Of a stretch of 64,000 bases of DNA, positions 58,529 to 64,000 are shown piece after piece. This DNA is from Agrobacterium rubi TR3 = NBRC 13261 (GTDB taxonomy: Bacteria > Pseudomonadota > Alphaproteobacteria > Rhizobiales > Rhizobiaceae). The position numbers and the translations under genes are program-made. Every line of letters begins with the position of its first letter. Within the stretch, counting starts at the first letter, position 1. The notes under the pieces were generated by a model that was given only the letters and a program-made list of their open reading frames with translations, made no database searches and was not told the DNA's origin. The DNA is taken from positions 62,001-126,000 of the forward strand of contig NZ_BBJU01000014.1 in NCBI RefSeq assembly GCF_000739935.1, written 5' to 3'.

Positions 58529-59794
58529 TCAGCCGTCCGTTTCCTGCGCCGGCGCAATATCGTGTCGGAACATCAGGAACAACACGATTGCGATGGCTGC
58601 AATGCCGCCTCCGACGAGGTGTGAAAGCGCATAACCGCCTTCGGTGGTCAGCCAGCCCGCCACGCCATTGCTGAGAGACGCGCCGATGCCCTGAACGGTC
58701 ATCACGCTGGCAAGGCCGACGTTGAAACGTCCGGTGCCTTTCAGAATTCTTTCGACAGCAACCGGCGTTGCGATGCCGAGTAGGCCAGCGCCGATGCCAT
58801 CCAGCAACTGTACGGGGTAGATCACCCAGAACTCATGGAACGATGCCGCCAGCACGCCGCGAATAGGGAGGGCTGCAAGTGCGATCAGGAACACCGCTGA
58901 CAGACCGAAGCGGCGGATGAGCCATGGTGCGAGGGCAGCAACGAAGATCATGGCAAACTGCGCGACACCGGTAATGATAGCGGTGGTACGGAAGGGCGTG
59001 TTCAATTCGATTGCGAAATTCTGCGCGATCAATCTGCCCATGGGCGCATTGCCGAAGTGGAAAATCAGCAGAATGATGGAGAGAAAAATCAGGCCCCGTT
59101 CTTTGAACAGAACCTTGAAGCCGGATGGTCCCGGCTCGCCTTCGTCGTGACCCAACCCGCGCGCGACCTTGTGGTCGATCCGTTTGGGATCGATAGCAAC
59201 GACCGCAGCAATAGCGCCAATCGCGGTTGCGACCATGAGACCGATAACGCCTGATATGCCAAAGGCGGTTACGGCGAAATAGGTGGCAAATAGCGAAACG
59301 AAATTGCCGCCGTGGTTCCAGAACTCGTTGCGGGAGATCTGTTGCGAGAACAGCTTCTCGCCGACGAGACCCAGCGTCAAACCGGCAAGGGCAGGGCCAA
59401 CGACGGCCCCGACGACGGCGGTCATGATCTGGCCCGTCCAGACCACGGCCTCGTTGGTGAAGAGCAGCGTAATCAGCGCGCCGATCGTGACGAGAACGAC
59501 GGGTATTGCAATCAAGGTGCGCTTCCATGTGGTGCCATCAACCAAGGCACCGCAAAGTGGTGTCGCGGCAAGTCCGACCAGCCCGCCAACGGTGGCGATA
59601 ACGCCGAGCTGCATGGCCGACCAGCCGTTGGTGGCCAGAAACGCATCCAGAAACGGACCAAGCCCATCACGCGCGTCAGCCAGAAAGAAATTGAGGACTG
59701 CGAGGGCAAAAATCGAGCGATCGGACAGGCCTGTCCCTGGGGATTTCCCGAGAGAGCGAGCGCTGGCATCAATGGGCGTTGTTAGCGTTGTCAT
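58529..59794 (-). CDS. MFS transporter
   Basis: A 421-residue major facilitator superfamily protein with twelve predicted helices. The first (IFALAVLNFFLADARDGLGPFLDAFLA) carries the D-A-R-D-G-L-G-P-F pattern of a small uncharacterised group; the loop after helix 2 (GGLVGLAATPLCGALVDGTTWKRTLIA) matches the MFS G-x-x-x-D-R-x-x-R-(R/K) motif loosely. It is probably an efflux or uptake pump of unknown substrate. Start: the ATG at 59794 with GGAGAG 9 bases upstream. It ends at the bidirectional terminator shared with fpr. Confidence 0.9.
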   Translation of the reverse strand: MTTLTTPIDASARSLGKSPGTGLSDRSIFALAVLNFFLADARDGLGPFLDAFLATNGWSAMQLGVIATVGGLVGLAATPLCGALVDGTTWKRTLIAIPVVLVTIGALITLLFTNEAVVWTGQIMTAVVGAVVGPALAGLTLGLVGEKLFSQQISRNEFWNHGGNFVSLFATYFAVTAFGISGVIGLMVATAIGAIAAVVAIDPKRIDHKVARGLGHDEGEPGPSGFKVLFKERGLIFLSIILLIFHFGNAPMGRLIAQNFAIELNTPFRTTAIITGVAQFAMIFVAALAPWLIRRFGLSAVFLIALAALPIRGVLAASFHEFWVIYPVQLLDGIGAGLLGIATPVAVERILKGTGRFNVGLASVMTVQGIGASLSNGVAGWLTTEGGYALSHLVGGGIAAIAIVLFLMFRHDIAPAQETDG

Positions 59795-59935
59795 GAAAGG
59801 CTCTCCGGGAGGGGCGAGGTGAAGCTGGCGAGAAACGCGCATGATAGGTTTAGGTTGCTTTAGCGCATAACAATCTGTGCGAAGGAACAATCAGGATAGC
59901 CGGGCGTTCGGTCTGCACACACAAGGAACACGCGG

Positions 59936-60439
59936 ATGACCGGCAAACTGATTTCCATGATAGCACTCGCGACTGCCCTGATGGCGCCACCGGCAATGGC
60001 CGATGAAAGCCAGTTTCTTTCCACTCTGAAAGGAAGCTGGAAGGGTTCAGGCACCGTCACCACCAAGATCGGTTCCAAGCCCATCAAGGTGAATTGCACG
60101 TTCGACTCGACCTCATCTGGTCCATCACTGCGCATGAACGGCACATGCCGCGGCCTGCTCGTCATCCGCCGAGCGATCTCCGCTGATCTGAGCGCCTCCG
60201 GCACGCGCTACCGCGGAAACTATGTCGGGCCATCCGGCATACCCTCGGCACTCGCCGGTAGCCGCAACGGCAATTCCATCAATCTGTCGATTACGTGGAA
60301 ACGCGTTATCAATGGAGACAAGGTCGCCGCCATGACTATCACCAAGGTCGGCAACAACGGCTTGCGTCTGCGCACGACCGACAAGGATGGTGCCGGTGGA
60401 CCAACGGTAACGACCGCCGATATTCAGCTGACGCGCTAA
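59936..60439 (+). CDS. Exported protein, unknown function
   Basis: A 167-residue protein with a signal peptide (MTGKLISMIALATALMAPPAMA, cleavage before DESQF). The mature 145 residues start with FLSTLKGSWKGSGTVTTKIG and go on as a regular series of beta strands (VNCTFDSTSS, SLRMNGTCRG, YRGNYVGPSG, SINLSITWKR, AAMTITKVG), a lipocalin/calycin-like pattern. The G-S-W-x-G-x-G opening is seen in periplasmic calycin-type proteins. GGAA precedes the ATG. It is monocistronic, divergent from the MFS gene and ends at a bidirectional terminator. Confidence 0.78.
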   Translation: MTGKLISMIALATALMAPPAMADESQFLSTLKGSWKGSGTVTTKIGSKPIKVNCTFDSTSSGPSLRMNGTCRGLLVIRRAISADLSASGTRYRGNYVGPSGIPSALAGSRNGNSINLSITWKRVINGDKVAAMTITKVGNNGLRLRTTDKDGAGGPTVTTADIQLTR

Positions 60440-60464
60440 CGACACCAATTCCTCGTTTCAAATG

Positions 60465-60494
60465 AAAAGGCCCGGATCGCTCCGGGCCTTATTA
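60465..60494. terminator. Bidirectional terminator before gcvP
   Basis: The perfect 10-bp stem AAGGCCCGGA/TCCGGGCCTT with a TCGC loop is flanked by A and T-rich DNA. It serves the exported protein gene and the gcvTHP transcript, whose last stop codon is only a few bases away. Confidence 0.88.
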
Positions 60495-60497
60495 CTT

Positions 60498-63362
60498 TTA
60501 TTCTGCAGCTTCCGCATATTCGCTCATTGGCGGGCAGGTGCAGATGAGGTTGCGGTCGCCATAGACGTTATCGACCCGGTTGACCGGAGACCAGTATTTG
60601 TCCACGCGGAATGCACCGGGTGGATAGCAGGCCTGTTCGCGGGAATAGGGGCGGTCCCAGTTCCCGACGAGGTCTTCCACAGTGTGGGGTGCGTTCTTCA
60701 GCGGGTTGTTGGCCTTGTCGGAACGACCTTCCTCGATGTCGCGAGCTTCCTGACGGATGGCCAGCATGGCATCGCAGAAGCGGTCAAGTTCGGCCTTCGG
60801 CTCGGATTCCGTCGGCTCGATCATCAGCGTTCCCGCAACCGGCCAGCTCATGGTCGGGGCGTGGAAGCCGCAGTCGATCAAACGCTTGGCAACATCATCC
60901 ACCGTCACGCCGCAGCTTTCGTTGAGCGGGCGGGTGTCGATGATGCACTCATGCGCCACGCGTCCGGCTTCGGACTTGTAGAGCACGTCATAAGCGCCCT
61001 TCAGCCGTGCTGCGATATAGTTGGCGTTGAGGATCGCGACCTTGGTTGCCTGCGTCAGACCTTCGCCACCCATCATCAGGCAGTAGCTCCAGGAGATCGG
61101 CAGGATCGATGGAGAGCCGAAAGGTGCCGCCGAGACCGCACCCGTGCGTCCGTCGCTGGCCGGATGGCCGGGCAGGTAGGGAGCCAGATGCGCCTTGACG
61201 CCAATCGGGCCCATGCCGGGACCACCACCGCCATGCGGAATGCAGAACGTCTTGTGCAGGTTGAGGTGCGACACATCGGAGCCGATATCGCCTGGGCGGG
61301 ACAGACCAACCATGGCGTTCATGTTGGCACCGTCAAGATAGACTTGGCCGCCATGCTCGTGGGTGATGTCGCAAATCTCGCGAACGGTCTCTTCGAACAC
61401 ACCGTGGGTCGACGGATAAGTGATCATGCAGCAAGAGAGGTTTTCCGCATATTGCATTGCTTTTGCACGGAAATCTTCGATATCGATGTCACCGTTTTCT
61501 CTCACCTTCACAGGCACCACGCGCATGCCGACCATCTGAGCCGAGGCAGGGTTTGTGCCGTGCGCAGAGGTTGGGATGAGGCAAACGTCGCGATGTGCAT
61601 CGCCGCGCGCGAGGTGATAGTTGCGGATGGTCAACAGGCCCGCATATTCGCCCTGCGCACCGGAATTTGGCTGCATGGAGAAGGCGTCGTAGCCGGTGAC
61701 CTGGCACAGCTTGGTGGAGAGATCGTCGATCATCTCCTTGTAGCCCAGTGCCTGATCGGCTGGCACGAAGGGGTGGATATCGGAGAATTCCGGCCATGTG
61801 ATCGGCAGCATTTCGGCTGTCGCGTTCAGCTTCATAGTGCAGGAACCGAGCGGGATCATGGAGCGGTCGAGCGCCAGATCACGGTCCGAAAGACGGCGGA
61901 TGTAGCGGGTCATTTCGCTTTCGGCGCGGTTCATGTGGAATATCGGGTGCGTCATGTATTGCGTTGTGCGCAATAGGTTTTTGGGCAATCGATAATCCGG
62001 TTCGAAGTCCGAAATCGAGAAGTTGCCACCGAAGGCACGCCAGACCGATTCCAGCGTTGCCGGGCGCGTGCGCTCGTCAAGGCTCATGCCGATTTTCGTT
62101 GAGCCGACCTTGCGCAAGTTCACACCTTCGGCAACAGCGGCGCGCAGGATCAACGCCTGCATGTGGCCGACATCGACGGTGATCGTGTCGAAGAAGGTTT
62201 CCGGCTCGATGACGAAGCCGAGCTTCTCTAGACCCTTGGCCATCAGCACAGCCTTCTGGTGGGTCTGCTGGGCGATCGCCTTGATGCCCTGCGGGCCGTG
62301 GAAGACGCCATACATAGAGGCCATGACGGCCAGCAGCACCTGTGCGGTGCAGATGTTGGACGTGGCTTTTTCACGGCGGATATGCTGCTCGCGTGTCTGC
62401 AGCGACAGGCGGTAGGCGCGGTTACCGCGCGCATCGACCGAAACGCCGACGAGACGACCGGGCATGGAGCGCTTGATCGCGTCCTTGACGGCCATGAAGG
62501 CCGCATGCGGGCCGCCGTAACCAACGGGAACGCCGAAACGCTGCGACGAGCCGATGGCGATGTCAGCACTCATTTCACCGGGCGATTTCAGAAGCGTCAG
62601 CGCCAGCAGGTCGGTTGCAACAGCGGCGATTGCGCCCGTCTGGTGCAGACGGGAAATCAGGCCGGTGAAATCATTCACATGGCCGTGCGTGCCGGGATAC
62701 TGGAACAGAGCGCCAAAGACATCGACGGGATCAAGATCGGTAAAGGGATTGCCAACGATGACATTCCAGCCGAGCGGTGCTGCACGGGTTTCGATCAGCG
62801 CGATGGTCTGCGGATGGCAGTTGGCATCCACGAAGAAGGCGGTCGCCTTGGACTTTGCCACGCGCTGGCACATTGCCATAGCTTCGGCAGCAGCGGTTGC
62901 TTCGTCCAGCAGCGAGGCGTTGGCGACATCGAGACCGGTCAGGTCGGAAATCATGGTCTGGAAGTTCAGCAGCGCTTCGAGACGACCCTGCGATATCTCT
63001 GGCTGGTACGGTGTGTAGGCGGTGTACCATGCCGGGTTCTCCAGAATGTTGCGCTGGATGACCGGTGGCGTGATGGTGCCGTAATAGCCCTGACCGATGA
63101 GCGAGGTCAGAACCTTGTTCTTGTTGGCGGTTTCGCGAAGACGGTCCAGCGCTTCGCGCTCCGTCAGCGCCGCACCCCATGCAAGCGGGGCCTTCTGGCG
63201 GATGGAGGACGGCACCGTCGCGTCGATGAGGGCGTCAAGGCTGTTGTAACCTATCACCTTCAGCATATCCGTCATTTCCGACGGCGACGGCCCGATATGA
63301 CGCCGGTTGGCAAAGTCATAGGGCTGATAGTCGGTGAAATGGAACTCTGTGGGAGTCGTCAT
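60498..63362 (-). CDS. gcvP: Glycine dehydrogenase (decarboxylating), P-protein
   Basis: GcvP is the PLP-dependent subunit that decarboxylates glycine and passes the aminomethyl group to the lipoyl arm of GcvH. The 954-residue protein is the full-length fused form. The N-terminal half has [18 protein letters not shown]; the C-terminal half has the PLP lysine in [24 protein letters not shown], and [28 protein letters not shown] and [10 protein letters not shown]. The ATG overlaps the gcvH stop by one base (TAATG). It is the last gene of gcvT-gcvH-gcvP. Confidence 0.97.
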   Translation of the reverse strand: MTTPTEFHFTDYQPYDFANRRHIGPSPSEMTDMLKVIGYNSLDALIDATVPSSIRQKAPLAWGAALTEREALDRLRETANKNKVLTSLIGQGYYGTITPPVIQRNILENPAWYTAYTPYQPEISQGRLEALLNFQTMISDLTGLDVANASLLDEATAAAEAMAMCQRVAKSKATAFFVDANCHPQTIALIETRAAPLGWNVIVGNPFTDLDPVDVFGALFQYPGTHGHVNDFTGLISRLHQTGAIAAVATDLLALTLLKSPGEMSADIAIGSSQRFGVPVGYGGPHAAFMAVKDAIKRSMPGRLVGVSVDARGNRAYRLSLQTREQHIRREKATSNICTAQVLLAVMASMYGVFHGPQGIKAIAQQTHQKAVLMAKGLEKLGFVIEPETFFDTITVDVGHMQALILRAAVAEGVNLRKVGSTKIGMSLDERTRPATLESVWRAFGGNFSISDFEPDYRLPKNLLRTTQYMTHPIFHMNRAESEMTRYIRRLSDRDLALDRSMIPLGSCTMKLNATAEMLPITWPEFSDIHPFVPADQALGYKEMIDDLSTKLCQVTGYDAFSMQPNSGAQGEYAGLLTIRNYHLARGDAHRDVCLIPTSAHGTNPASAQMVGMRVVPVKVRENGDIDIEDFRAKAMQYAENLSCCMITYPSTHGVFEETVREICDITHEHGGQVYLDGANMNAMVGLSRPGDIGSDVSHLNLHKTFCIPHGGGGPGMGPIGVKAHLAPYLPGHPASDGRTGAVSAAPFGSPSILPISWSYCLMMGGEGLTQATKVAILNANYIAARLKGAYDVLYKSEAGRVAHECIIDTRPLNESCGVTVDDVAKRLIDCGFHAPTMSWPVAGTLMIEPTESEPKAELDRFCDAMLAIRQEARDIEEGRSDKANNPLKNAPHTVEDLVGNWDRPYSREQACYPPGAFRVDKYWSPVNRVDNVYGDRNLICTCPPMSEYAEAAE

Positions 63363-63724
63363 TACGCAATAAGCTCCTTATAGGCCGCTTCATCCAGCAG
63401 CGCATCGGCGTCGGAAGCGTTGGAAAGCTTGAGCTTGAAGAACCAGCCAGCGCCCTGCGGATCAGAGTTGACCAGCGATGGGTCGTCAACGATGGCCTGG
63501 TTGATTTCGGTGATCTCGCCATCCAGTGGACAATAGACGTCAGAAGCAGCCTTCACGCTCTCGACGGTTGCGGCATCGCCATCCTTGGAGAAGGTCGCGC
63601 CGACTTCCGGCAGTTCCACGAAAACGAGATCGCCTAGCTGCTCGGCAGCATGCGTCGTGATGCCGACGGTGGCGACATCGCCTTCGATCTTCAGCCACTC
63701 GTGTTCTTGAGTAAATTTCAGCAT
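63362..63724 (-). CDS. gcvH: Glycine cleavage system H protein
   Basis: GcvH is the lipoylated shuttle of the glycine cleavage system. The 120-residue protein has the lipoyl lysine in [20 protein letters not shown] at the tight turn, and the family core [39 protein letters not shown]. Lipoylation depends on LipA at 33.4 kb. It lies 15 bases after gcvT and overlaps gcvP by one base. CGGAGAG stands about 5 bases before the ATG. Confidence 0.97.
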   Translation of the reverse strand: MLKFTQEHEWLKIEGDVATVGITTHAAEQLGDLVFVELPEVGATFSKDGDAATVESVKAASDVYCPLDGEITEINQAIVDDPSLVNSDPQGAGWFFKLKLSNASDADALLDEAAYKELIA

Positions 63725-63739
63725 TGGTCTCTCCGGAAA

Positions 63740-64000
63740 TTAGCGTTTGTAAGTGGGTGTGATGAAGGGCACGGCAGACACGCTTACGGGCAGGTACTTG
63801 CCACGCACTTCCGCGAATATGGCCGTGCCGGGTGTTGCGAAATCTTTCGGTACGTAGCCCATGGCGACAGGGCTTTCGACGGATGGTCCGAAACCGCCCG
63901 AGGTCACTTCGCCAATCTCGTTTTTGCCATCCGCATCGGCAAACAGCTTGACGTGGCCGCGGACCGGGGCCTTGCCCTCCGGCTTCAGGCCGACGCGGCG
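63740..64000 (-). CDS. gcvT: Aminomethyltransferase (T-protein), 3' part
   Basis: The last 86 codons before the stop at 63740-63742 read RRVGLKPEGKAPVRG, then HVKLFADADGKNEIGEVTSGGFGPSVESPVAMGYV and end with VSVSAVPFITPTYKR. This is the C-terminal barrel of GcvT, with the conserved G-x-V-T-S-G-x-x-S/G-P-x-x-x-x-x-I-A-M/L-G-Y-V pattern. GcvT transfers the methylene group from GcvH to tetrahydrofolate. The gene continues beyond the window; any glycine riboswitch before it is not visible. Confidence 0.93.
   Translation of the reverse strand, partial: RRVGLKPEGKAPVRGHVKLFADADGKNEIGEVTSGGFGPSVESPVAMGYVPKDFATPGTAIFAEVRGKYLPVSVSAVPFITPTYKR

Noticed and set aside
60462..61976. 504-codon plus-strand frame opposite gcvP
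   Set aside because: Antisense shadow of gcvP; starts in a terminator and resembles no protein family. The same holds for 62259-63383.
1..64000. CRISPR arrays, insertion sequences, prophage or integrase genes, rRNA operons
   Set aside because: Looked for through the whole window; no direct-repeat array, transposase, integrase or rRNA sequence was seen.

Overview
This window is ordinary-looking chromosomal DNA of an alphaproteobacterium of the Rhizobiaceae, most likely Agrobacterium or a close Rhizobium. The evidence is the gene order dusB-ntrB-ntrC-ntrY-ntrX-trkA-hfq-hflX, the pdhA-pdhB-small gene-pdhC cluster with a lipoyl domain on the E1 beta subunit, fused ispDF, two DUF1127 micro-genes, moderately high GC, and several GTG/TTG starts with strong Shine-Dalgarno sites. 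I see no insertion sequence, prophage, integrase or CRISPR array. Nearly all genes are recognisable housekeeping or regulatory genes.

Layout. 1-3.7 kb: 3' end of prfB with its terminator, an isochorismatase-family hydrolase, nadK with a small exported protein, and a PhzF-family protein. 3.8-6.2 kb: a gene-poor stretch with small genes, two DUF1127 genes, strong terminators and tRNA-Leu(UAG). 6.4-14.7 kb: trigger factor, an exported protein, soluble transhydrogenase, a DUF1003 protein, NAD synthetase with a TolB-like propeller protein, and an OsmC protein. 14.7-22.9 kb: an operon of an FdhF/YdeP-like molybdoenzyme, a small winged-helix-like protein and a peptide-deformylase-like protein lacking metal ligands; then mgtE, a MerR regulator with a palindromic operator and a leader ORF, two membrane proteins, a possible small RNA, and cobP/cobU. 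23-34.4 kb: an M19 dipeptidase, gnd, an FtsB-like protein, the pyruvate dehydrogenase cluster, lpdA and lipA. 34.4-39.5 kb: a palindromic intergenic repeat, an EamA transporter with an AraC regulator, ratA, cinA and ispDF. 39.7-50.5 kb: dusB, the two nitrogen two-component systems NtrBC and NtrYX, trkA, hfq and hflX. 50.7-64 kb: a diguanylate cyclase, mazG, a nucleoside deaminase, the siroheme/sulfite reduction operon (cysG, DUF2849, cysI, DUF934), fpr, an MFS transporter, an exported protein, and the glycine cleavage genes gcvP, gcvH and the 3' part of gcvT.

How they fit together. LipA makes the lipoyl cofactor used by PdhB, PdhC and GcvH, and LpdA can recycle it. NadK, NadE and SthA make and balance NAD(P)(H), with Gnd and PDH as producers. 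CysG makes siroheme for CysI, and Fpr could supply its electrons.

The most interesting signals are small. A 13-base motif (T-Y-CTGTACCTTCA) stands, in sense orientation, in front of three genes that can all be tied to cysteine/sulfur metabolism (cysG operon, fpr, M19 dipeptidase). A deformylase-like protein without its metal ligands sits in a formate-dehydrogenase-like operon. A leader ORF overlaps the TTG start of the MerR gene downstream of a 22-bp palindrome. A two-hairpin transcript candidate lies before cobU. I found no clearly new multi-gene system.
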